From assembly GCA_035623255.1 (NCBI GenBank), contig DASPTU010000061.1, positions 20,977-84,976 on the forward strand: a stretch of 64,000 nucleotides of DNA, given 5' to 3'. The stretch is from JAFAGX01 sp035623255. GTDB taxonomy: Bacteria > Acidobacteriota > Terriglobia > Terriglobales > Acidobacteriaceae. Position numbers and translations under genes: made by a program. Below are positions 32,555 to 40,578 of this stretch, in pieces; within the stretch, counting starts at the first letter, position 1; each line of letters starts with the position of its first letter. Below the pieces are notes generated by a model. The model was not told the DNA's origin. It did not search any database and saw only the letters and a list, made by a program, of their open reading frames with translations.

Positions 32555-34297
32555 ATGAAAGGCCCCACGTCGCCATCCACGCCAACGCCGGTCCACGACA
32601 ATCCAGTTCTGGAGCGAAGGTCTCTTCTGTGGTCGCTGGTTGGCTTGGGCATGCTGTTGGTGATCGCTGCAGTCGCGGTCTGGATACTCCATGAGGTCGT
32701 CGACGCCGACTTCCTGGTGGATCACACGCGGGAAGTCATCAACACGAACAGCCAGCTGCTGACAGATGTGAAGGATGCCGAATCGGCAGAACGCGGATAC
32801 ATCATTACCGACGATGAAGGCTACCTTGATCCCTACCGTATCGCTTACGCGGACATTCAGCTCAGCTTTGAAAAGTTGCTAAAGCTCACGCAAGACAATT
32901 CCGCCCAGCAAGACCGACTCAGAAATTTAAAAACACTGATTGAGAAAAGAATGGACGTCTTTAACACCGCCGTCCAGCAGCGGAAGGCGTCTGGCTTCAG
33001 CGCCGCGCAAGCGGTGGTGGTCGGTGGCCAAGGCCGCATCGTTATGAGCCAAATTCGCGAAGCCAGCAAGCAGATTGGAGATGAGGAAGACCGGCTATTG
33101 CAAGAGCGCATACACACTCGCCAGAATCGGCTGCAGGACGGATTTATTGCCACGGTGCTGGCGGCACTTCTGGCCCTGATAGCCCTGGTCTTCGCGCCCA
33201 TTGATGTACGTCGCGCCGTACGTCGCCAGAAGATTGCAGAGGAGGAGAAACAAGAAAGCGAAGCCACTGCACAGGCATTGTTCGAGGCCGCTGCGCAGGC
33301 AATCTTCGTAGTTGGCCGGGATGGACTGATCGTGATGGCAAATCCTGCGACCGAAAAAATGTTGGGCTACACCCCGGGCGAATTGACCGGGCAACCGGTG
33401 GAGTTGCTGGTGCCGGGAAATCTCCGCGGTGGTCACGTAAATCATCGGGAGGGATACTTCGAGAATCCGCAAAATCGCCCCATGGGGTTCGGCCTCGATC
33501 TGCAAGCGAGGAAAAAAGATGGATCGATTTTTGACGTGGAAATCAGTCTCAGCTATATGCGCAGGGCGAAACAGATACTGGCGGTTGCCTTTATGTCGGA
33601 CATTTCCAAGCGCAAGGCAGATGAGCAGGCTATCCGGCAGCAGGGCGAAGATTTACGCGCGTTGACGGGAAGGCTGATGACGGCCCAGGACGACGAGCGC
33701 CGCCGGATTGCCAGAGATCTACACGATGATCTCAGCCAAAAGCTGGCCTATCTGGCGATGGACCTTGGGAAGCTGGCGAACAAACCGACTTCTCAGGAAA
33801 TGCTCAACAGCTTGCGGAGCCTGCAGCGTCGAGCGGGTGAAGCCGCGGAAAGCGTGCGTCACATTTCGCACCAATTGCATCCTTCGATTCTGGATGATAT
33901 CGGCTTGGAAGCAGCGCTGGAACAGAACTGCGAGGAATTCGAAGAGCGTTCCGGGATTCGTACACATTTTCTGGGTCGTGATGTCCCGGAATCTCTGCCC
34001 GGGGAAGTCGCAAGCAGCATGTATCACATTTTTCAGGAAAGCCTGCGCAACGTCTCCAAGCACTCCAAGGCTTCAGAGGTTTTTGTGACTCTCGAAGCGG
34101 CTAACGGGGTGCTGCGGCTGAGCGTAAGGGACGAGGGGGTGGGACTGGCGCCCGCACCCGCCAAAAGTTCTTCAGGTATTGGGATTATGGGGATGAAGGA
34201 ACGCGCTCACCTGGTCAATGGGAAGGTTTCAATCGAATCCCGCGCCGGCGAGGGAACAGAGGTAAATGTGACTGTACCCCTCACAATCAGCGACTAG
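32555..34297 (+). CDS. Sensor histidine kinase (CHASE3-PAS-HisKA_3-HATPase)
   Basis: 580 residues. TM helix about 27-47, an extracytoplasmic CHASE3 domain about 48-195 (DAESAERGYIITDDEGYLDPY), second TM about 200-220, PAS about 240-350 (GRDGLIVMANPATEKMLGYTPGEL). The HisKA_3 segment is RRRIARDLHDDLSQKLAYL with phospho-His about H390, then an HATPase domain with FQESLRNVSKHSKAS and GIGIMGMKERAHLVNG. This is the NarX/DesK class, which phosphorylates LuxR-type regulators such as its divergent neighbour. The PAS domain shows no obvious heme or flavin ligand, and CHASE3 ligands are unknown. Confidence 0.92.
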   Translation: MKGPTSPSTPTPVHDNPVLERRSLLWSLVGLGMLLVIAAVAVWILHEVVDADFLVDHTREVINTNSQLLTDVKDAESAERGYIITDDEGYLDPYRIAYADIQLSFEKLLKLTQDNSAQQDRLRNLKTLIEKRMDVFNTAVQQRKASGFSAAQAVVVGGQGRIVMSQIREASKQIGDEEDRLLQERIHTRQNRLQDGFIATVLAALLALIALVFAPIDVRRAVRRQKIAEEEKQESEATAQALFEAAAQAIFVVGRDGLIVMANPATEKMLGYTPGELTGQPVELLVPGNLRGGHVNHREGYFENPQNRPMGFGLDLQARKKDGSIFDVEISLSYMRRAKQILAVAFMSDISKRKADEQAIRQQGEDLRALTGRLMTAQDDERRRIARDLHDDLSQKLAYLAMDLGKLANKPTSQEMLNSLRSLQRRAGEAAESVRHISHQLHPSILDDIGLEAALEQNCEEFEERSGIRTHFLGRDVPESLPGEVASSMYHIFQESLRNVSKHSKASEVFVTLEAANGVLRLSVRDEGVGLAPAPAKSSSGIGIMGMKERAHLVNGKVSIESRAGEGTEVNVTVPLTISD

Positions 34298-34332
34298 ACA
34301 TCCAACCGTCTTTATGATCGACCACCGTTGTT

Positions 34333-34656
34333 TCACTTCTCACTGATGCAATATTCGGCAAACAGCGGGCCACCGTGTTCCGGATCAGCGGACTGGACGT
34401 AGAGATCGACGTTCGCACAATCGTAGTAACCATGATTCTTCGGCAGCCGGACCATCCAGTACGTACCCGGTTGCGGGGTGGAGCAGTTTGGAGCCCCCTT
34501 CGTGCACTGCAATTCATAAGTCTTCCCCGATTCCTGAATGGTAACCAGAACTACGTCGCCGCTGACGGTCGTGTTCTTGACGGTAATTGTCGATTTATCC
34601 AGGGCCAAGACTTGTGCTGCGATTAGTAGAGCAAATAGAAAGGCCAATTTCTTCAT
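34333..34656 (-). CDS. Small exported protein of unknown function
   Basis: 107 residues from the ATG at 34656, with GAGGG 4 nt upstream; the frame opens 19 codons earlier without a good site. Signal peptide KLAFLFALLIAAQVLA, then a beta-rich domain with three Cys (QCTKGAPNCS, YYDCANV) plus one near the end (AEYC), probably disulphide bonded. VVLVTIQESGKTYELQC suggests an Ig-like or small beta-sandwich. Not recognised. The TGTGA-N6-TCACA site lies 65-80 bp upstream. Confidence 0.68.
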   Translation of the reverse strand: MKKLAFLFALLIAAQVLALDKSTITVKNTTVSGDVVLVTIQESGKTYELQCTKGAPNCSTPQPGTYWMVRLPKNHGYYDCANVDLYVQSADPEHGGPLFAEYCISEK

Positions 34657-34720
34657 ACATCCCTCCCCATGCTCGTTCAAGAAACCAATCTGATTATTTA
34701 GTGGGGCCGCCAATACCCGC

Positions 34721-34736
34721 TGTGATTCGGGTCACA
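34721..34736. promoter_or_regulatory. CRP-type binding site in divergent intergenic region
   Basis: TGTGATTCGGGTCACA is an exact match to the E. coli CRP half-sites TGTGA-N6-TCACA. It lies 127 bp before the carbamoyl-phosphate cluster's first start (34863) and 65 bp before the divergent exported-protein gene. A second inverted pair, TCACA-GGCGCT-TGTGA, occurs at 34786-34801, in the opposite arrangement. Confidence 0.55.
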
Positions 34737-34862
34737 ACGACAGCAATCAGCCGACACCGGCACTGTCACGAAAGTGCGCCATGAGTCACAGGCGCTTGTG
34801 ATAAAGGGCACAGCCGAAACTCGTGGGCCGGAAGGAAGATACCAAGGTAAGCGGGGTGCATT

Positions 34863-36206
34863 ATGAAGAAGATACTGATCCTTGGCGCGGCTGGGCGGGA
34901 CTTTCACAACTTCAACGTGGTGTTTCGTAACAACCTTGATTATCAAGTGGTTGCATTCACCGCCACGCAGATCCCCGACATTGCCGGGCGCCGCTACCCG
35001 CACGAACTTGCCGGGCGCCTCTATCCCGACGGCATACCAATCTTCGAAGAGAAGGATCTCGAAAATCTGATCAGGGGAAATGAGATTGATGCGGTCGTGT
35101 TCTCTTACAGCGACATCTCCCATCAAAATTTGATGCATCTGGCCTCCAGGGCATTGGCTGCCGGCGCCGACTTTTATCTTCTGGGAACTGAACACACCCA
35201 ACTCGAGTCAGACGTTCCAGTGGTTTCGATCTGCGCAGTGCGAACAGGCTGCGGTAAGAGTCCGGTGTCGCGTCTGGTTGCGGCGGAACTGCGGCGACAC
35301 GGGCGCAAGCCGGTGGTGATCCGCCATCCCATGCCCTACGGGGACCTGGCTGCCCAAGCGGTGCAGCGCTTCGCCACCATGGAGGATTTGGAGCTGCAGA
35401 AGTGCACGATCGAAGAGCGCGAAGAATATGAGCCGCATATTCGCCAGGGCACGGTCGTCTATGCGGGCGTGGATTACGAAAAGATTTTGCGGCGGGCGGA
35501 ACAGGAAGCAGACGTGATCTTGTGGGACGGGGGCAATAACGATACGCCGTTCTACAAGTCTGGCCTGGAAATTGTCGTGGTTGATCCACATCGGCCCGGC
35601 CACGAACTGGCGTACTACCCCGGCGAAGTTAACCTGAGGCGCGCTGGTGCCATTGTGATCAACAAAGTCGACACGGCGCAACCACGGGACATCGAAACCG
35701 TGCGCCACAACATAAAACTAACCAATCCGAAGGCCAAGGTTTTTGAAATGGCATGCCGCGTCACGGTGGGCGAACCTGGCGTGGTCAAGGGCAAACGCGT
35801 ATTGGTCGTCGAAGATGGGCCGACACTCACGCATGGCGAGATGCCCTATGGGGCGGGCGTTGTAGCCGCGCAACAATGCGGGGCAGCCGAACTGGTGGAT
35901 CCGCGGCCTTATGCGGTGGGATCGATTCGCAATACCTACGACCGCTATACCCACCTGACAAGTCTGCTGCCGGCAATGGGCTACAGCGCCATGCAGCGGC
36001 ATGAACTCGAGGAGACGATTCGGCGCACCCCGTGCGATCTGGTGGTAATTGCTACTCCGATCGACCTCACACGAGTCATCAACATCGACAAACCGACGCT
36101 ACGGGTCACGTACGAGGTCGAAGAACTCAGCAAACCGGGTTTGACCGACCTGCTGGCCACGTTCCTCCACGAACAGGAGCCAGCCTTCGCGGGAGGCGGA
36201 ATATGA
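34863..36206 (+). CDS. Cyclic 2,3-diphosphoglycerate synthetase-like P-loop protein
   Basis: 447 residues. The N-terminal Rossmann-like part starts KKILILGAAGRDFHNFN. A P-loop region follows (VSICAVRTGCGKSPVSR), then DVILWDGGNND and AIVINKVDTA like NTP-binding proteins, and VVEDGPTLTHGEM near residue 320. This matches proteins annotated as cyclic-2,3-DPG synthetase or GTPase. In methanogens the enzyme makes a thermoprotectant from 2,3-DPG, but the bacterial homologues are uncharacterised and this one heads a carbamoyl-phosphate gene cluster. It overlaps argF as ATGA. Confidence 0.78.
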   Translation: MKKILILGAAGRDFHNFNVVFRNNLDYQVVAFTATQIPDIAGRRYPHELAGRLYPDGIPIFEEKDLENLIRGNEIDAVVFSYSDISHQNLMHLASRALAAGADFYLLGTEHTQLESDVPVVSICAVRTGCGKSPVSRLVAAELRRHGRKPVVIRHPMPYGDLAAQAVQRFATMEDLELQKCTIEEREEYEPHIRQGTVVYAGVDYEKILRRAEQEADVILWDGGNNDTPFYKSGLEIVVVDPHRPGHELAYYPGEVNLRRAGAIVINKVDTAQPRDIETVRHNIKLTNPKAKVFEMACRVTVGEPGVVKGKRVLVVEDGPTLTHGEMPYGAGVVAAQQCGAAELVDPRPYAVGSIRNTYDRYTHLTSLLPAMGYSAMQRHELEETIRRTPCDLVVIATPIDLTRVINIDKPTLRVTYEVEELSKPGLTDLLATFLHEQEPAFAGGGI

Positions 36207-37174
36207 ATGGCAAGGATTTTCTGTCGATCAAAGACTTCTCGCCTTCTGAAATTCAGTACCTGCTGATTCTGGGCCGGCAGGTCAAGACGCACCCCACGAC
36301 CTACTGCGACGCGCTGAAACGTAAGACGCTGGCGATGATTTTCGAAAAGCCGTCACTGCGCACGCGGGTAAGTTTCGATGTGGGGATCCAGCAACTGGGA
36401 GGTTTCTCGATTTATCTTTCGCCGGCCGAGATCAATCTTGGAAAACGCGAGTCGGTCTACGACGTGGCCAAGAACCTGGAGCGCATGGTGCAGGGAATCA
36501 TGATTCGCACGTTTGCGCACGAGATTGTCGAGCAGATGGCGGAGTATGCCAGCATTCCGGTGATAAACGGGCTGACGGACTACAGCCATCCATGCCAGGC
36601 GATGGCGGACTACCTAACGATTTGGGAAGTGAAGGGCAACCTGGAGGGGCTGAAGGTCGCGTTTGTCGGGGACGGGAACAATGTGGCCCACTCCCTGATG
36701 TTTGCCGGTGCGCAGTTGGGTGTGCATGTTTGGGTGGCCACTCCGAAAGGCTATGAACCGAGGGCGGGGGCTGTCGCATGGGCTCGCGAGCGTGCCAAGC
36801 AAACTGGAGGCAGTTGCCATTTGACGAACGATCCGCTGGAGGCGGTTTCAGGCGCGGATGTTGTGTACACCGACGTGTGGGCGAGCATGGGCAAGGAAGC
36901 AGAAGCGGAGCGGCGCAGAGAGATTTTCTTCCCATATCAGGTCAATGAGAAGCTTTTCCGCCATGCCAAGGAAGATGCCATCTTCCTGCATTGCCTTCCT
37001 GCGCATCGTGGCGACGAAGTCACCAGCGAAGTGATTGACTCCCCGCGGTCACTCGTCTTCCAGGAGGCGGAGAATCGCCTGCATGTGCAGAAAGCGATCA
37101 TGCTTGAACTGATGAAAGGGGAGTTCGTGAAATTGCCGGGCCTGGTGGAGCTGCAGGAACTGGTGCACGTGTAA
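36203..37174 (+). CDS. argF: Ornithine carbamoyltransferase
   Basis: 323 residues from ATG 36203, which overlaps the upstream TGA. The carbamoyl-phosphate motif is SLRTR (KPSLRTRVSFDVGIQQLGG), with HPCQAMADY for phosphate binding, the ornithine-loop motif DVWASMG and the C-terminal HCLPAHRGDEV. It combines carbamoyl-phosphate with ornithine to give citrulline, or runs in reverse for catabolism. The adjacent carbamate kinase (arcC) suggests the latter. Confidence 0.93.
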   Translation: MNGKDFLSIKDFSPSEIQYLLILGRQVKTHPTTYCDALKRKTLAMIFEKPSLRTRVSFDVGIQQLGGFSIYLSPAEINLGKRESVYDVAKNLERMVQGIMIRTFAHEIVEQMAEYASIPVINGLTDYSHPCQAMADYLTIWEVKGNLEGLKVAFVGDGNNVAHSLMFAGAQLGVHVWVATPKGYEPRAGAVAWARERAKQTGGSCHLTNDPLEAVSGADVVYTDVWASMGKEAEAERRREIFFPYQVNEKLFRHAKEDAIFLHCLPAHRGDEVTSEVIDSPRSLVFQEAENRLHVQKAIMLELMKGEFVKLPGLVELQELVHV

Positions 37175-37303
37175 TGAGTAGCTGGTGGCGAGGAGCTAGT
37201 GGCTGGAAAACAAGATGCGCGGAACTGGGCCGTTTGCTGACTGGCCTTCGTGCCGGGTCGAGCAAAGTCGGTAGCTCCCAGCTATCAGCTACTGGCGAAT
37301 GAG

Positions 37304-38299
37304 ATGAAAACCATTCTGTTGGCGATCGGCGGCAATTCGCTCATCCGCGCTGGTGAGAAGGGCAGCATTGCGGAGCAGATGGCGAATGCGCGCCGGACTG
37401 CATGTGAAGTTGTTGGTCTTTGCACGGCTGGATATCGAATCGTTCTCACCCATGGGAATGGTCCGCAGGTAGGCGCGGCGCTGCTTCGTTCGGAGCGCGG
37501 AGCAAGTCAGGTTCCCGGCCATCCCCTGGACGTATGTGACGCCAGTACCCAGGGCGAGATTGGATACATCCTGCAACAGGCACTGGAAGGCGAACTGAGG
37601 ATCGCGGGCGTACACATGCCGGTGGTCACGGTTGTGACGCAGAGTGTCGTGTCGACAGAGGATCCTGCCATGCACCATCCAACCAAGCCGATCGGGCCGT
37701 TCTACTCGAGAGGGGATGCCGAAGAGCGCAAGCGGCAATTTGGTTGGGAGATTGTTGAGGATGCGTCAAGGGGATATCGCCGAGTAGTACCATCGCCGGA
37801 ACCGATCGAGATTGTCGAACTGGAAGTGATTCAAGACCTGGTCGAACAGGGCGTGCTGGTCATTGCCTGCGGCGGAGGAGGAATTCCGGTCGTTTGGCAG
37901 GACGGCAAGTTGCGAGGGGTGGAAGCCGTCATTGATAAAGACCGGGCTTCGGCGTTGCTGGCGTCAAAGCTCGGGGTTGATTTGTTTGTGATCTCAACCG
38001 ATACCGACTATGTGTACCTCGATTACAAAAAACCGTCGCAGCGGCCGCTGAAGAGTGTTACTCCGGTTGAGCTGCAAAAGTTCTTCGAGGAGGGACATTT
38101 TCCTCCTGGAAATATGGGCCCGAAGATCGAATCGGTCCTGCGGTTTTTGAGCAATGGAGGGAAGGAAGCAATCATCACCTCTTGCGAGAATCTGCGTCAA
38201 GCGGTTGACGGGTCAGCCGGCACGCACGTGATTGCGGAACAGCAGACGATCAACCTGGGATTGCAGCGTGGAGTCAAACTTCCGGTAGGAGAGCGCTGA
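37304..38299 (+). CDS. arcC: Carbamate kinase
   Basis: 331 residues from ATG 37304; upstream in-frame residues are not protein-like. It starts MKTILLAIGGNSLIRAGEKG and has the amino-acid-kinase features LTHGNGPQVGAALLRSE, VIACGGGGIPVV, AVIDKDRASALLASKLGVD and MGPKIESVLRFL. It converts carbamoyl-phosphate and ADP to ammonia, CO2 and ATP. It starts 129 bp after argF and ends 2 bp before the pyrB-like gene, so arcC and that gene are certainly co-transcribed. Confidence 0.93.
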   Translation: MKTILLAIGGNSLIRAGEKGSIAEQMANARRTACEVVGLCTAGYRIVLTHGNGPQVGAALLRSERGASQVPGHPLDVCDASTQGEIGYILQQALEGELRIAGVHMPVVTVVTQSVVSTEDPAMHHPTKPIGPFYSRGDAEERKRQFGWEIVEDASRGYRRVVPSPEPIEIVELEVIQDLVEQGVLVIACGGGGIPVVWQDGKLRGVEAVIDKDRASALLASKLGVDLFVISTDTDYVYLDYKKPSQRPLKSVTPVELQKFFEEGHFPPGNMGPKIESVLRFLSNGGKEAIITSCENLRQAVDGSAGTHVIAEQQTINLGLQRGVKLPVGER

Positions 38300-38301
38300 A
38301 G

Positions 38302-39261
38302 ATGTCCGGATTCACGGTCGCAGTACAAAGCCTTGCGCAAAGAGTCAGCGCCGATAACAAGCTAAAGCACGTGGTGGAATCACAGCAGTTCACGGTTCCG
38401 CTGCTGATGGAGCTGTTCGACCGCTCGCGGGGAATGGAACGGGTAGTGGCGCGCGGCGGCTCGCTCGATTATCAGAATCGAATCATGGCAACGCTGTTTT
38501 ATGCGCCGTCGACGCGAACGCGATTCAGTTTTGAAGCTGCCATGCATCGGCTCGGCGGGAGAGTGCTGTCGACCGAACATGCGCATGCATTTTCGTCGGC
38601 GATGGAAGGCGAGCAAGTTGAAGACTCAATACGAATCATCGGCGGCTACGCCGACGTAATTGTGGTACGCCACCACCAGGAGGGCGGAGCGAAGCGCGCA
38701 GCCCAGGTCTCACCCGTTCCTGTCATCAACGCCGGCGATGGCGACGGCGGTCAGCATCCCACGCAGGCGTTGCTTGATCTGTACACGATTTATCGGGAGC
38801 GCCCCCTCAACGGCTTGAGTGTAGCAATTGTTGGAGAACTGGATAAAGGAAGGACCGCGCGCTCACTCGCATATCTTCTGGCCAAGTTTGAGCGCGTGAA
38901 GATGTATTTCGTCAGCCCACCGGAATTGCAGATGAAGCCGGACATCCTTGGATACCTTGATGAGCACGGAGTTCACTACGAACTGGAGCCGGACATTGAT
39001 CGGGTGCTTGCAGAAGCGGATGTGATCTACCAGACCCGCATTCGGCCAGAGCGGGTACGCGGCGTGGAAAACCTGAAGAGATATGCAATCGACTCGTCGT
39101 CGGTTCGACGGATGAAACCGGACGCGTTGATTCTTCACCCGCTGCCACGGACAGTTGAACTCGACGAATCCGTTGACGCGGATCCTCGAGCGCTTTATTT
39201 CCGCCAGGCGCGTAATGGATTGTACGTGCGCATGGCGTTGCTGACGATGTTGCTGGAGTAG
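38302..39261 (+). CDS. Aspartate carbamoyltransferase-family protein with altered substrate loop
   Basis: 319 residues of the PyrB fold: carbamoyl-phosphate motif PSTRTRFSFE, IVVRHHQEGGA, NAGDGDGGQHPTQALLDLYT, GRT and ILHPLPR are all intact. Two positions that bind aspartate in E. coli ATCase differ. The lysine before GE (K84) is glutamate here (SSAMEGEQVED), and the TRxQxER segment reads TRIRPER, so Q231 is Arg. Either a divergent ATCase or a transferase for another amino acceptor. Located between arcC and ornithine aminotransferase, not with pyrC. Confidence 0.8.
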   Translation: MSGFTVAVQSLAQRVSADNKLKHVVESQQFTVPLLMELFDRSRGMERVVARGGSLDYQNRIMATLFYAPSTRTRFSFEAAMHRLGGRVLSTEHAHAFSSAMEGEQVEDSIRIIGGYADVIVVRHHQEGGAKRAAQVSPVPVINAGDGDGGQHPTQALLDLYTIYRERPLNGLSVAIVGELDKGRTARSLAYLLAKFERVKMYFVSPPELQMKPDILGYLDEHGVHYELEPDIDRVLAEADVIYQTRIRPERVRGVENLKRYAIDSSSVRRMKPDALILHPLPRTVELDESVDADPRALYFRQARNGLYVRMALLTMLLE

Positions 39262-39327
39262 GAGTCGGAGTCTGCGAAAGCTTTCTCCCGACCGCTTACT
39301 TCCGGCTGCTTTTTGAAAGGAATGAGT

Positions 39328-40542
39328 ATGCCAGTGCTTCATGAGCAGTTGAAGACTCAAGAACTTATTGATCTCGAAAATCGGTATGGCGCGCATAACT
39401 ACTATCCGCTGGACGTTGTGATCGAGCGCGCCGAAGGCGTATGGCTGTATGACGTCGAGGGCAAGCGCTATCTCGATTGTCTGGCTGCCTATTCAGCGGT
39501 GAATCAGGGCCACTGCCACCCTAAAATTTTGCAAACGCTCATGGAGCAGGCAGGGAAAGTCACGCTCACCTCGCGGGCATTCCGCAACGACCAGTTAGGG
39601 CTGCTCTACAAGGACCTGCACGATTTGACCGGCTTCGAGATGGCTCTACCGATGAACTCAGGCGCTGAAGCGGTTGAGACCGGAATCAAGACGGCCCGTA
39701 AATGGGGATACACGATCAAAGGGATCCCGCCGGATAAGGCCGAGATCATCGTTTGTGCGAACAACTTTCACGGGCGCACAGTAACTGTCATCAGCTTTTC
39801 AACCGACGAACAATATCGCGATGGATTCGGTCCGTTTACGCCGGGATTCAGAGTAGTTCCATTCGGGGATCTGCAGGCATTGCGTCAGGCAGTCACGCCG
39901 GATACCTGCGCGTTCCTGGTAGAGCCGATTCAAGGCGAAGCAGGCATCGTGATTCCGCCGGCGGGATATCTGAGACAGGTTGCTGAAATTTGTACGGAAA
40001 ATCGCGTTCTGCTGATGCTGGACGAAATCCAGTCGGGTCTTGGGCGCACAGGCAAGCTGTTTGCCTACATGCACGAAGGAATCAGGCCCGATGTCCTGAT
40101 CGTGGGCAAAGCGCTGGCCGGAGGCTTCTATCCGGTCTCGGCCGTGTTGTCGTCGCGCGAAATTCTGGGCGTGTACAAGCCGGGAGACCACGGCAGCACG
40201 TTCGGGGGAAACCCGCTGGGCTGCGCGATTGCCCGCACCGCGCTACGAGTGTTGATCGAAGAAAAAATGGTGGAACGCTCTGCAGAACTGGGTGCGTACT
40301 TTTTGACCTTGCTGCAGACGCTGCGCAGTCCCGATCTGAAAGAAGTGCGGGGCGTGGGACTGTGGATCGGAATCGAATTGCACCGTCTCGCCCGTCCCTA
40401 CTGCGAAGCGCTCAAGCAGGAGGGGATTCTCTGTAAAGAGACGCACGACAAGGTAATCCGCGTCGCGCCACCCCTGGTGATCAAGCGGGAAGAGATCGAT
40501 TGGGCATTCGAGCGGATCAGAAAAGTGATCGAAAAAACATAG
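39328..40542 (+). CDS. rocD: Ornithine aminotransferase (class III PLP enzyme)
   Basis: 404 residues from ATG 39328, with GAAAGGA 6 nt upstream; in-frame ATG 39322 and TTG 39313 are less likely. Family features: NYYPLDVVIERAEGVWLYDVEG, AYSAVNQGH, MNSGAEAVETGIK, ANNFHGRT, MLDEIQSGLGRTG and the PLP lysine in VGKALAGGFYPVSA. It converts ornithine and 2-oxoglutarate to glutamate semialdehyde/P5C and glutamate. With argF and arcC it completes a route from citrulline to ornithine to glutamate. Confidence 0.9.
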   Translation: MPVLHEQLKTQELIDLENRYGAHNYYPLDVVIERAEGVWLYDVEGKRYLDCLAAYSAVNQGHCHPKILQTLMEQAGKVTLTSRAFRNDQLGLLYKDLHDLTGFEMALPMNSGAEAVETGIKTARKWGYTIKGIPPDKAEIIVCANNFHGRTVTVISFSTDEQYRDGFGPFTPGFRVVPFGDLQALRQAVTPDTCAFLVEPIQGEAGIVIPPAGYLRQVAEICTENRVLLMLDEIQSGLGRTGKLFAYMHEGIRPDVLIVGKALAGGFYPVSAVLSSREILGVYKPGDHGSTFGGNPLGCAIARTALRVLIEEKMVERSAELGAYFLTLLQTLRSPDLKEVRGVGLWIGIELHRLARPYCEALKQEGILCKETHDKVIRVAPPLVIKREEIDWAFERIRKVIEKT

Positions 40543-40578
40543 CGCACAAAACCGCAGGTTTGTGGAACGGAGGCCATT

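Noticed and set aside
37175..37303. Repeated AGCT-rich spacer between argF and arcC as a mobile-element remnant
   Set aside because: Only short imperfect repeats (TAGCTGGTGGC, AGCTAGTGGCTGG, CAGCTATCAGCTA); no inverted ends or transposase trace.
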